Shown here one piece after another: positions 35,636 to 47,900 of a stretch of 64,000 bases of DNA. This stretch comes from Lamellibrachia columna (taxonomy: Eukaryota > Annelida > Polychaeta > Sabellida > Siboglinidae), in NCBI GenBank assembly GCA_963662155.1, contig OY759270.1, positions 55,048,874 to 55,112,873 of the forward strand. The letters are read 5' to 3'. Position 1 is the stretch's first letter; each line of letters begins with the position of its first letter. The notes under the pieces were generated by a model. That model saw only the letters and a list, made by a program, of their open reading frames with translations, searched no databases and was not told the DNA's origin. A program made the position numbers and the translations under genes.

Positions 35636-36982
35636 AGGATAGTGAAGTATAGAACGACCCCCACCGGTGGTTGTCGCAACTAGCATGCAGCCAGACACGG
35701 TCTATAGTGAAGTATAGAACGACCCCCACCGGTGGTTGTCGCAACTAGCATGCAGCCAGACACAGTCTATAGTGAAGTATAGAACGACCCCCACCGGTGG
35801 TTGTCGCAACTAGCATGCAGCCAGACACAGTCTATAGTGAAGTATAGAACGACCCCCACCGGTGGTTGTCGCAACTAGCATGCAGCCAGGCACAGTCTAC
35901 AGTGAAGTATAGAACGACCCCCACCGGTGGTTGTCACAACTAGCATGCAGCCAGGCACAGTCTACAGTGAAGTATAGAACGACCCCCACCGGTGGTTGTC
36001 ACAACTAGCATGCAGCCAGACACAGTCTATAGTGAAGTATAGAACGACCCCCACCGGTGGTTGTCACAACTAGCATGCAGCCAGGCACAGTCTACAGTGA
36101 AGTATAGAACGACCCCCACCGGTGGTTGTCGCAACTAGCATGCAGCCAGACACAGTCTATAGTGAAGTATAGAACGACCCCCACCGGTGGTTGTCGCAAC
36201 TAGCATGCAGCCAGGCACAGTCTACAGTGAAGTATAGAACGACCCCCACCGGTGGTTGTCACAACTAGCATGCAGCCAGACACAGTCTATAGTGAAGTAT
36301 AGAACGACCCCCACCGGTGGTTGTCGCAACTAGCATGCAGCCAGACACAGTCTATAGTGAAGTATAGAACGACCCCCACCGGTGGTTGTCGCAACTAGCA
36401 TGCAGCCAGACACAGTCTATAGTGAAGTATAGAACGACCCCCACCGGTGGTTGTCGCAACTAGCATGCAGCCAGGCACAGTCTACAGTGAAGTATAGAAC
36501 GACCCCCACCGGTGGTTGTCACAACTAGCATGCAGCCAGGCACAGTCTACAGTGAAGTATAGAACGACCCCTACCGGTGGTTGTCACAACTAGCATGCAG
36601 CCAGGCACAGTCTACAGTGAAGTATAGAACGACCCCCACCGGTGGTTGTCGCAACTAGCATGCAGCCAGACACAGTCTATAGTGAAGTATAGAACGACCC
36701 CCACCGGTGGTTGTCGCAACTAGCATGCAGCCAGACACAGTCTATAGTGAAGTATAGAACGACCCCCACCGGTGGTTGTCGCAACTAGCATGCAGCCAGA
36801 CACAGTCTATAGTGAAGTATAGAACGACCCCCACCGGTGGTTGTCGCAACTAGCATGCAGCCAGACACAGTCTACAGTGAAGTATAGAACGACCCCCACC
36901 GGTGGTTGTCACAACTAGCATGCAGCCAGGCACAGTCTACAGTGAAGTATAGAACGACCCCTACCGGTGGTTGTCGCAACTA
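35636..36982. repeat. 65-bp tandem repeat, about 20.7 copies
   Basis: The unit contains agtgaagtatagaacgaccc, ccaccggtggttgtcgcaac and tagcatgcagccagacacag. It holds three short palindromes or hairpins (ccaccggtgg, gcatgc, ctatag). Variants tcgc/tcac, agac/aggc and ctat/ctac co-vary between units, implying two unit types interspersed. Confidence 0.97.
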
Positions 36983-37026
36983 TAGCAGGAATCCACATAA
37001 CGAACGTAACAGTTGGAATTGATTTC

Positions 37027-37358
37027 GTGATTTTAGCGAAGTACGTCCTGCCGATAACAATGACTTTAGCGAAGTACGTCCTGCCGATAACAATGACTTT
37101 AGCGAAGTACGTCCTGCCGATAACAATGACTTTAGCGAAGTACGTCCTGCCGATAACAATGACTTTAGCGAAGTACGTCCTGCCGATAACAATGACTTTA
37201 GCGAAGTACGTCCTGCCGATAACAATGACTTTAGCGAAGTACGTCCTGCCGATAACAATGACTTTAGCGAAGTACGTCCTGCCGATAACAATGACTTTAG
37301 CGAAGTACGTCCTGCCGATAACAATGACTTTAGCGAAGTACGCCCTGCCGATAACAAT
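37027..37358. repeat. 33-bp minisatellite
   Basis: Ten nearly identical copies of a unit containing gactttagcgaagtacgtcc and tgccgataacaat. It lies between the 65-bp and 101-bp arrays with only 45 and about 30 bp of spacer. Confidence 0.96.
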
Positions 37359-37389
37359 GCAAAACAAAAATGAAGCGGCTTGTTTTTGG

Positions 37390-39190
37390 AATCGTTTACG
37401 TCGTTCTGCCTGAGCTCCTTGTTACGACGACACTGCCCATATAGCGTTAAGGGCTTGGTCGGGCGTGGGGGGTCACTAAAGAACAACGCTTCGAGTTTAC
37501 GTCGTTCTGCCTGAGCTCCTTGTTACGGCGACACTGCCCATATAGCGTTAAGGGCTTGGTCGGGCGTGGGGGGTCACTAAAGAACAACGCTTCGAGTTTA
37601 CGTCGTTCTGCCTGAGCTCCTTGTTACGACGACACTGCCCATATAGCGTTAAGGGCTTGGTCGGGCGTGGGGGGGGGTCACTAAACAACAACGCTTCGAG
37701 TTTACGTCGTTCTGCCTTAGCTCCTTGTTACGGCGACACTGCCCATATAGCGTTAAGGGCTTGGTCGGGCGTGGGGGGGTCACTAAACAACAACGCTTCG
37801 AGTTTACGTCGTTCTGCCTGAGCTCCTTGTTACGGCGACACTGCCCATATAGCGTTAAGGGCTTGGTCGGGCGTGGGGGGTCACTAAAGAACAACGCTTC
37901 GAGTTTACGTCGTTCTGCCTTAGCTCCTTGTTACGACGACACTGCCCATATAGCGTTAAGGGCTTGGTCGGGCGTGGTGGGGGGGTCACTAAAGAACAAC
38001 GCTTCGAGTTTACGTCGTTCTGCCTTAGCTCCTTGTTACGGCGACACCGCCCATATAGCGTTAAGGGCTTGGTCGGGCGTGGGGGGGGGGTCACTAAACA
38101 ACAACGCTTCGAGTTTACGTCGTTCTGCCTGAGCTCCTTGTTACGGCGACACTGCCCATATAGCGTTAAGGGCTTGGTCGGGCGTGGGGGGGGGTCACTA
38201 AACAACAACGCTTCGAGTTTACGTCGTTCTGCCTTAGCTCCTTGTTACGACGACACTGCCCATATAGCGTTAAGGGCTTGGTCGGGCGTGGGGGGGGGGT
38301 CACTAAAGAACAACGCTTCGAGTTTACGTCGTTCTGCCTTAGCTCCTTGTTACGGCGACACTGCCCATATAGCGTTAAGGGCTTGGTCGGGCGTGGGGGG
38401 GTCACTAAACAACAACGCTTCGAGTTTACGTCGTTCTGCCTGAGCTCCTTGTTACGGCGACACTGCCCATATAGCGTTAAGGGCTTGGTCGGGCGTGGGG
38501 GGTCACTAAAGAACAACGCTTCGAGTTTACGTCGTTCTGCCTTAGCTCCTTGTTACGGCGACACTGCCCATATAGCGTTAAGGGCTTGGTCGGGCGTGGG
38601 GGGTCACTAAAGAACAACGCTTCGAGTTTACGTCGTTCTGCCTTAGCTCCTTGTTACGACGACACTGCCCATATAGCGTTAAGGGCTTGGTCGGGCGTGG
38701 GGGGGTCACTAAAGAACAACGCTTCGAGTTTACGTCGTTCTGCCTGAGCTCCTTGTTACGACGACACTGCCCATACAGCGTTAAGGGCTTGGTCGGGCGT
38801 GGGGGGTCACTAAAGAACAACGCTTCGAGTTTACGTCGTTCTGCCTGAGCTCCTTTTTACGGCGACACTGCCCATATAGCGTTAAGGGCTTGGTCGGGCG
38901 TGGGGGGGGTCACTAAAGAACAATGCTTCGAGTTTACGTCGTTCTGCCTGAGCTCCTTGTTACGGCGACACTGCCCATATAGCGTTAAGGGCTTGGTCGG
39001 GCGTGGGGGGTCACTAAAGAACAACGCTTCGAGTTTACGTCGTTCTGCCTGAGCTCCTTGTTACGGCGACACTGCCCATATAGCGTAAAGGGCTTGGTCG
39101 GGCGTGGGGGTCACTAAAGAACAATGCTTCGAGTTTACGTCGTTCTGCCTGAGCTCCTTGTTACGGCGACACTGCCCATATAGCGTTAAG
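37390..39190. repeat. About 101-bp tandem repeat, about 18 copies, with variable G-run
   Basis: The unit contains cgttctgcctgagctccttg, actgcccatatagcgttaag, ggcttggtcgggcgtg, a run of 5 to about 10 G, and gtcactaaagaacaacgctt. Other variant sites are ctgag/cttag, cgacgac/cggcgac and aagaac/aacaac. The G-run length differs from unit to unit while the rest is highly similar. Confidence 0.96.
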
Positions 39191-39339
39191 GTTTATGTAT
39201 ACACAATAATAAATGTCACACTACCTCGATGATAGTTTAAGATAAGAAAGACATACGTAGCCTCATCACAGAAATATAATTAAACATTTCAAATAATAGA
39301 CACAGACATGTGTCCTTATGGAATGGCTCCAATGACAGT

Positions 39340-39424
39340 GGAACACCTCCTGCAAGATTGTACACCTCCTGCAAAATTGTACACCTCCTGCAAGATTGTA
39401 CACCTCCTGCAAGATTGTACACAC
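39340..39424. repeat. 19-bp short minisatellite
   Basis: Four copies of acacctcctgcaagattgt, one with aaaat for agat. Confidence 0.9.
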
Positions 39425-39902
39425 GCTAAAACGAGAGGAAGGCAACCTGGCCTATAGAAACACCAATAAAAATATTATCTTTGGCCTACTGGAGGATCTG
39501 CGACGCACAGCGACCTTCGTACGAGGAACCGGAGTCTGAGCGGTCGACGAAGAAGAAATAGTAGGCCCTGTAACATTGCAGATAAACATGCTGAACACAT
39601 GACGCAAGTAACTGATTATGATTAAGTTATGGACACAACGCAAATATTTCACCCAATAACATAGAGCAATGGTCAAACGAATTGTGGGCCAGCATATGAA
39701 GCGGGGTCACGCCTAAACATATTAAGTTAAGTTAATATTCCCTACAGAGAAAATCAGACGGTCACTACACTACGTATGGATATACCGGTTGCAATAATCG
39801 AGTAAGCATGCATTCCCCGGCCAGGCATAGCCTTGCCTTGCGTCAAAATGAATAATCTATTAGAGATGTATCTCATCCCACCGATCCATTTAATCCCCCG
39901 GC
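39425..39902. other. Unassigned sequence
   Basis: No recognised gene, repeat or RNA. Confidence 0.4.
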
Positions 39903-40097
39903 GTCACCGCCGTGTCATGAGATCATCCACCGTGGATCGATGCAGGGTAATGGCACGTGATCGGGAACAAACACGCTCCATTCAGAATACTACCTCGTCC
40001 CATACAGCAGTCACCGCCGTGTCATGAGATCATCCACCGTGGATCGATGCAGGGTAATGGCACGTGATCGGGAACAGACACGCTCCATTCAGAATGC
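39903..40097. repeat. Recent tandem duplication, 107-bp period
   Basis: A stretch of about 88 bp (starting gtcaccgccgtgtcatgaga) occurs at 39903 and again at 40010 with a single difference (aaaca/agaca). It looks like a newly formed two-copy repeat. Confidence 0.93.
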
Positions 40098-40374
40098 TCG
40101 CTTTGTCCGTCGTTCCTGTATCGGCGCCGTGACATTCAACACGCGCACTCTGCTGTCGTCGACGCGTGGATATACAGCGGCGTAACTTCGCTGAGTGGGC
40201 ATTTATGGAAATAACTGTTTCACTCATTGTTTTTGGTTTGCCTTTGTCGAGTTGGTGCCAACTGGTCGACAAGCCTTTTTTCTTCTTCTTCTTTTAACTG
40301 GAGATGTGACTACCCACTCAGGCAGCTGGTGCCACAGTCGGACACCAGTTGGGAAGAACAAGTGCATCTAAGTA

Positions 40375-41403
40375 GGTAGTATGTCCTGCAGTAGGGGATG
40401 AGTTAGTATGTCCTGCAGTAGGGGATGAGTTAGTATGTCCTGCAGTAGGGGACGAGGTAGTATGTCCTGCTGTATGGGACGAGGTAGTATGTCCTGCTGT
40501 ATGGGACGAGGTAGTATGTCCTGCAGTAGGGGACGAGGTAGTATGTCCTGCTGTATGGGACGAGGTAGTATGTCCTGCAGTAGGGGATGAGTTAGTATGT
40601 CCTGCAGTAGGGGACGAGGTAGTATGTCCTGCTGTATGGGACGAGGTAGTATGTCCTGCTGTATGGGACGAGGTAGTATGTCCTGCAGTAGGGGACGAGG
40701 TAGTATGTCCTGCAGTAGGGGATGAGTTAGTATGTCCTGCAGTAGGGGACGAGGTAGTATGTCCTGCTGTATGGGACGAGGTAGTATGTCCTGCTGTATG
40801 GGACGAGGTAGTATGTCCTGCTGTATGGGACGAGGTAGTATGTCTTGCTGTATGGGACGAGGTAGTATGTCCTGCAGTAGGGGATGAGTTAGTATGTCCT
40901 GCAGTAGGGGACGAGGTAGTATGTCCTGCAGTAGGGGACGAGGTAGTATGTCCTGCAGTAGGGGACGAGGTAGTATGTCCTGCTGTATGGGACGAGGTAG
41001 TATGTCCTGCTGTATGGGACGAGGTAGTATGTCCTGCAGTAGGGGACGAGGTAGTATGTCCTGCTGTATGGGACGAGGTAGTATGTCCTGCTGTATGGGA
41101 CGAGGTAGTATGTCCTGCAGTAGGGGACGAGGTAGTATGTCCTGCTGTATGGGACGAGGTAGTATGTCCTGCTGTATGGGACGAGGTAGTATGTCCTGCA
41201 GTAGGGGACGAGGTAGTATGTCCTGCTGTATGGGACGAGGTAGTATGTCCTGCTGTATGGGACGAGGTAGTATGTCCTGCAGTAGGGGACGAGGTAGTAT
41301 ATCCTGCTGTATGGGACGAGGTAGTATGTCCTGCTGTATGGGACGAGGTAGTATGTCCTGCAGTAGGGGACGAGGTAGTATATCCTGCTGTATGGGACGA
41401 GTT
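40375..41403. repeat. 27-bp minisatellite, about 38 copies
   Basis: The unit contains agtatgtcctgctgtatggg or agtatgtcctgcagtagggg, then acgaggt or atgagtt. The two forms follow a recurring order (one 'agtagg' then two 'tgtatg' units) in the right half. Frames of 190-380 codons are open only because 27 is a multiple of three. Confidence 0.97.
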
Positions 41404-42441
41404 AGCGCAGATGAAGGTACCACTGAAAGGTGCCACTGGTGGTCTTATACTCCCCGATTGCAAATCTTAGTCTCGTAGCTTAGATGTCGACACTGCTACT
41501 TGTCTGAGTAGCCGGCAGGCGGTGTAGCACACTTTTAAGGAGCGGCGATGCTCTCCTATTTTGGGGGAAATTGGAAATATTCGCCACCGCCTTCTTCAAC
41601 TTCAAGTCGGTTTATGGACGTGTTCTTCAGTGTTGACTATTTATGGTAGATTTATGCATTTCAATAACACGGTTCATCTAAGGTTGGAAGTGTCATTTAG
41701 TATTTGAACTTGACACACCCGCAATTAACGTGCGTCTTATTCACAACACCCACCACTAATACAACTGACCAGGGCAGTCTGACCGGTCCAGCAGAGGTGT
41801 CTACTGAACACCAGCCACAGCCCGCGACACAAGGCCGATTCAGAACGCATGTCCTTCATTGTGACACCCATGACAGGCGACGTTCTGTCGTCCACAGTGT
41901 GCTGACGTGTGTTGTACTCGGCTTTGATGTGTGAGCGCCGTGTACAATGTGCCGTGTACAATGTGCCGTCGTCAGTGATTCAGAGACGTTGAACAAGTTT
42001 GGGGGGGGGGGGCGAGTATCTATGCGTAGTTGACACTATAGCTAATATTTATCTATGCGATTCTCCGCAGTCATGGGCAGACACACTCAATCGGGCATTA
42101 TGTGTATTTGACACAGCGACTCTTAATGTGCTGACTTTCTGTGTGTAGTCGAACGGGAGTGACACGTGTGGGCAGTCTTCGAGGTCGACTACACCGACAC
42201 GTGTGGGCTGTCTTCGAGGTCGACTGCACCCATACGTGCAGACGGTGGAGGTGCCCGCCTTTCACAATGAACACTCATCGCCTCAGTCACGTGATGGGCC
42301 TTTCTCGTATCTACACCAATGTCATACAATAGTTGAATTTTATAGCGCTTCACAGCGTAGCCCGACACAGTAGCTTGACTGCGTAGCCGCTTATGGTAAG
42401 TAGATCGTTTTTTTCAAGTAAAATACGTTTCGCTCGACCGC
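41404..42441. other. Unassigned sequence with small duplications
   Basis: Includes a run of 12 G at 42001-42012 and a two-copy repeat of cacgtgtgggcagtcttcga/ggtcgact near 42163-42225. No gene is recognised. Confidence 0.45.
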
Positions 42442-42560
42442 ACACATATGCACGCACACATACACGCAAGCACGCACACACACACGCACGCACGCACACA
42501 CACACGCAAGCACGCACACACACACGCACGCACACACACACGCAAGCACGCACGCAAAAA
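42442..42560. repeat. (CACG/CACA)n microsatellite
   Basis: Compound run of acgcacgc, acacacac and acgcaagc; the block cacacacacacgcaagcacg recurs. Confidence 0.93.
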
Positions 42561-42828
42561 CGCTCTCGCCCGGGCTCGCGACGCTAGCTGTGTGTTCACC
42601 TGCCGCCAGGAGCTGCCGAGCCCACGAGCGGCGCTAATACCTCTACTTACCAGCAGGAGACCGCGGGCAGCTGACAGCGTCGACGGTTAGTAATATAACC
42701 CACCCACACCTAGTTCCACTAATCGGAGAACACGGACCATCGTCAAACACACAAACACAACTTGAGAAGAACGTATTTCGCATGATCAATCAAACCATGG
42801 AACAATAGATACATTTCACAGTCATCCG

Positions 42829-43735
42829 TCTGTGTAACCACAGATACCTCTGCGTAGACTCACTCTTTGAATCTCTGTAACCACAGAGACCTCGGTGTAG
42901 ATTCACTCTTTGAATCTCTGTAACCACAGAGACCTCTGCGTAGACTCACTCTTTGAATCTCTGTAACCACAGATACCTCGGTGTAGATTCACGCTTTGGA
43001 TCTCTGTAACCACAGAGACCTCGGTGTAGACTCACTCTTTGGATCTCTGTAACCGCAGAGACCTCGGTGTAGACTCACTCTTTAGATCTCTGTAACCACA
43101 GAGACCTCGGTGTAGATGCACTCTTTGGATCTCTGTAGCCACAGAGACCTCGGTGTAGATTCACTCTTTGGATCTCTGTAACCACAGAGACCTCGGTGTA
43201 GATTCACTCTTTGGATCTCTGTAACCACAGAGACCTCTGTGTAGACTCACTCTTTAGATCTCTGTAACCGCAGAGACCTCGGTGTAGACTCACTCTTTAG
43301 ATCTCTGTAACCATAGAGACCTCTGCGTAGACTCACTCTTTGAATCTCTGTAACCACAGAGACCTCGGTGTAGATTCACTTTTGAATCTCTGTAACCACA
43401 GATACCTCGGTGTAGATTCACTCTTTGGATCTCTGTAACCACAGAGACCTCTGCGTAGACTTACTCTTTGGGTCTCTGTAACCGCAGAGACCTCGGTGTA
43501 GATTCACTCTTTAGATCTCTGTAACCACAGAGACCTCGGTGTAGACTCACTCTTTGGATCTCTGTAACCACAGAGACCTCTGCGTAGACTTACTCTTTGG
43601 GTCTCTGTAACCACAGAGACCTCTGCGTAGACTTACTCTTTGGGTCTCTGTAACCGCAGAGACCTCTGTGTAGACTCACTCTTTAGATCTCTGTAACCAC
43701 AGAAACTTTGGTGGAGACTCACTCTTTGCAACAGT
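42829..43735. repeat. 43-bp minisatellite with hairpin, about 21 copies
   Basis: The unit contains ctctgtaaccacagagacct and cggtgtagattcactctttg plus gat. ctctgtaaccacagag is a 6-bp stem with a 4-base loop, so each unit can form a hairpin. The loop accepts substitutions (aacc, aacg, agcc) while the stem is mostly kept. Confidence 0.95.
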
Positions 43736-44359
43736 TTGACAACATCGGAAATGTGGAACGAACGTAGCTTTTTTCATGCGGTTGTCTATGGGAATCAGCC
43801 GCCCGTGTCGAGTTGGCGGAATTGCACGTGCCGCTATTTCGTTACGCCTGATAAATCTTCTCTATACTATTTTAAGTTAAATGCTTTAACACAGTATCTT
43901 CCCATGTTAGCGCAGAATCGTCCCATGTACGTTCTCAGTCGTTATAAGTTTGGTTAGACCTCACTGCTTCAATTCGTCCAGTTGTATAACATTTTACTAT
44001 AACATACATATCAACATATGATGATCAAAATTACTTAGATTATTAGCCACTCGACGCGGCCCGCGCAGGCCCGGCTGTCTCGCACCTGGTCACCTCGCGC
44101 ATGAATACGCGACCAGCCGCTCCACTCCTTCACATATAGGCCTTCAAAGTAAACGCAGCAAACACACCGAAGGAATACGAAAGAAAACAGTTTGTATTTA
44201 CAGAGTCAAATTAATCATTACGTTGAAATCCTACGCAAATATATATTGTTGTAGTTGATGTTGTTGCCCGGCCTTTGCTTTTGATGAGGATTCCTGCGAC
44301 GGTTCATAGGTTAATGAGTCTAACGCTTTTAGACGGGACCTTTACCGAGAAAAGAGCAG
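43736..44359. other. Unassigned sequence
   Basis: No domain or array recognised; immediately left of a hAT remnant and possibly part of its 3' side. Confidence 0.35.
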
Positions 44360-44515
44360 CAATTATCTCCATAGCCGACTCCTGGCGGTGTTCAGTGTGA
44401 GTCTTGTGAACTGTGCCATCGAAAATGCCCGCTCAATGTCTGCATTGCTGCGGGGCGCGAACAGAAACATGAGTAAAAACAGTGTCATTAGATTTGAAGT
44501 TGAGGGCACCATCTG
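44360..44515 (-). pseudogene. hAT transposase remnant, C-terminal dimerisation domain
   Basis: On the minus strand the frame reads DGALNFKSND, and after a small frame change RSNADIERAFSMAQFTRLT followed by TARSRLWR and TAA. SNAxxERxFS is the hallmark of the hAT C-terminal dimerisation domain, and DGALxF usually lies shortly before it. Only about 50 residues remain; no N-terminal or catalytic part was found nearby. Confidence 0.62.
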
Positions 44516-44939
44516 CAAATGAGAAAGTTATGGACCACACGTTATAGACTGCATAAACGAAACTTACTTTTAACGACTTTAAGCTTGGCAGTTTTGGTAA
44601 TTGGATTTGAAAATAATTGTGTTGACGTTTTAACTGGTAGCCATTTTGGTTTTTGTCATTTACCGTTTCCAGTGTTGCTCATAGACCAGTTAGTCATTTG
44701 ACATATAAAAAGACGCTTCACTTGACAGCAAATACATTTGAAAAACATTAGTTATTGACATTACGTGTATTATGAGGGTATCTAAAATGACTATTATAAC
44801 TGTAGGTGACGAGGGTAAATCGTACCTGATCTAATTCCGAAATCGATACGGCAAAGTCAGTAAAATGCATACGCCACACCTTTGTGATTCCTGGCATCTT
44901 CCATGGCCTGTCTGTCGTCTTCCCTGTCTGTCTGTTCCC
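44516..44939. other. Unassigned sequence
   Basis: No recognised feature except a short ctgtctgt-rich stretch near 44905-44940 that corresponds in position to the (GCCT)n of Helitron-like copy B. Confidence 0.4.
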
Positions 44940-47900
44940 TCGTGATATATTCCTCAGTTTCACATGTCTGGGGCTGACATTTTGTAGGCGTACCCGGTGG
45001 CCTGGGGGGCCTAGTGGCATGGTTCATATACGCTACAAAAATTAATATTCAAGATTCCCCCGGGGGTGGGATATTACGAAGGAACCTATGTGGCCGTTTG
45101 ATGTAGATTACGTAATGGGCGTTTGTAGCTACGTACAATTGAGTGTTTTCTACGACTGTTCCGAGTTACGTCGTCCACGTCATTCATTCACATAAGCTTC
45201 TTCTTCGTACGGCACAAACGCTTCGGAAAACCGAGAGTTGGGCATGATGTTGTCATTGTTATTGACACTGCCCTATCAACACTTGACTTTGTGGTGCACG
45301 CAGTCATGATGTGTCATTGTCATTGACACTGCCCTACCAACACTTGACTTTGTGGTGCACGCAGTCATAAGTTGTCATTGTCATTGACACTGCCCTACCA
45401 ACACTTGACTGGGTGGTGCACGCAGTCATAAGTTGTCATTGTTATTGACACTGCCCTACCAACACTTGACTGGGTGGTGCACGCAGTCATAAGTTGTCAT
45501 TGTCATTGACACTGTCCTACCAACACTTGACTTTGTGGTGCACGCAGTCATAAGTTGTCATTGTCATTGACACTGCCCTACCAACACTTGACTTTGTGGT
45601 GCACGCAGTAATGAGGTGTCATTGTCATTGACACTGCCCTACCAACACTTCACTGGCTGGTGCACGCAGTCATAAGTTGTCATTGTCATTGACACTGCCC
45701 TACCAACACTTGACTGGGTGGTGCACGCAGTCATAAGTTGTCATTGTCATTGACACTGTCCTACCAACACTTGACTGGGTGGTGCACGCAGTCATAAGTT
45801 GTCATTGTCATTGACACTGCCCTACCAACACTTGACTTTGTGGTGCACGCAGTCATGAGGTGTCATTGTCATTGACACTGCCCTACCAACACTTCACTGG
45901 GTGGTGCACGCAGTCATAAGTTGTCATTGTCATTGACACTGTCCTACCAACACTTGACTTTGTGGTGCACGCAGTCATAAGTTGTCTTTGTCATTGACAC
46001 TGCCCTACCAACACTTGACTGGGTGGTGCACGCAGTCATAAGTTGTCATTGTCGTTGACACTGTCCTAACAACACTTGACTGGGTGGTGCACGCAGTCAT
46101 GAGGTGTCATTGTCATTGACACTGCCCTACCAACACTTGACTTGGTGGTGCACGCAGTCATAAGTTGTCATTGTCATTGACACTGCCCTACAAACACTTG
46201 ACAGGGTGGTGCACGCAGTCATGATGTGTCATTGTCATTGACACTGCCCTACCAACACTTGACTGGATGGTGCACGCAGTCATAAGTTGTCATTGTTATT
46301 GACACTGCCCTACCAACACTTGACTGGGTGGTGCACGCAGTCATAAGTTGTCATTGTTATTGACACTGCCCTACCAACACTTGATTGGGTGGTGCACGCA
46401 GTCATGAGGTGTCATTGTCATTGACACTGCCCTACCAACACTTGACTGGGTGGTGCACGCAGTCATAAGTTGTCATTGTTATTGACACTGCCCTACAAAC
46501 ACTTGATTGGGTGGTGCACGCAGTCATGATGTGTCATTGTCATTGACACTGCCCTACCAACACTTGACTGGGTGGTGCACGCAGTCATAAGTTGTCATTG
46601 TTATTGACACTGCCCTACGAACACTTGACTGGGTGGTGCACGCAGTCATAAGTTGTCTTTGTCATTGACACTGCCCTACCAACACTTGACTGGGTGGTGC
46701 ACGCATTCATAAGTTGTCATTGTCATTGACACTGCCCTACCAACACTTGACTGGGTGGTGCACGCAGTCATGAGTTGTCATTGTTATTGACACTGCCCTA
46801 CCAACACTTGACTGGGTGGTGCACGCAGTCATGATGTGTTATTGTCATTGACACTGCCCTACCAACACTTGACTGGATGGTGCACGCAGTCATAAGTTGT
46901 CATTGTTATTGACACTGCCCTACCAACACTTGATTGGGTGGTGCACGCAGTCATGAGGTGTCATTGTCATTGACACTGCCCTACCAACACTTGACTGGGT
47001 GGTGCACGCATTCATAAGTTGTCATTGTCATTGACACTGCCCTACCAACACTTGACTGGGTGGTGCACGCAGTCATGAGTTGTCATTGTTATTGACACTG
47101 CCCTACCAACATTTGACTGGGTGGTGCACGCAGTCATGATGTGTTATTGTCATTGACACTGCCCTACCAACACTTGACTGGATGGTGCACGCAGTGATAA
47201 GTTGTCATTGTTATTGACACTGCCCTACCAACACTTGACTGGGTGGTGCACGCAGTCATAAGTTGTCATTGTTATTGACACTGCCCTACCAGCACTTGAC
47301 TGGGTGGTGCACGCAGTCATAAGTTGTCATTGTCATTGACACTGTCCTACCAACACTTGACTGGGTGTTGCACGCAGTCATAAGTTGTCATTGTTATTGA
47401 CACTGCCCTACCAACACTTGACTGGGAGGTGCACGCAGTCATAAGTTGTCATTGTCATTGACACTGCCCTACCAACACTTGAATGGGTGGTGCACGCAGT
47501 CATAAGTTGTCATTGTCATTGACACTGTCCTACCAACACTTGACTGGGTGGTGCACGCAGTCATAAGTTGTCATTGTTATTGACACTGCCCTACCAACAC
47601 TTGACTGGGTGGTGCACGCAGTCATAAGTTGTCATTGTCATTGACACTGTCCTACCAACACTTGACTGGGTGGTGCACGCAGTCATAAGTTGTCATTGTT
47701 ATTGACACTGCCCTACCAACACTTGACTGGGTGGTGCACGCAGTCATAAGTTGTCATTGTTATTGACACTGCCCTACCAACACTTGACTGGGTGGTGCAC
47801 GCAGTCATAAGTTGTCATTGTCATTGACACTGCCCTACCAACACTTGACTGGGTGGTGCACGCAGTCATAAGTTGTCATTGTTATTGATACTGCCCTACC

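Noticed and set aside
35636..36982. CRISPR-like regular repeat of 65 bp
   Set aside because: The entire 65 bp is conserved, so there are no spacers.
37621..38848. Overlapping frames of 65-170 codons with RRHCPYSVKGL repeats
   Set aside because: They are the 101-bp array; frames shift with G-run length, which is the opposite of coding constraint.
40318..41478. Ser/Thr/His-rich repeat frame, superficially like a mucin
   Set aside because: Open in several phases from the 27-bp array; no signal peptide, no start context, no flanking exon.
42829..43735. CRISPR-like array with hairpin units
   Set aside because: Units are contiguous with no variable unique spacers, and the context is eukaryotic; it is an ordinary minisatellite.
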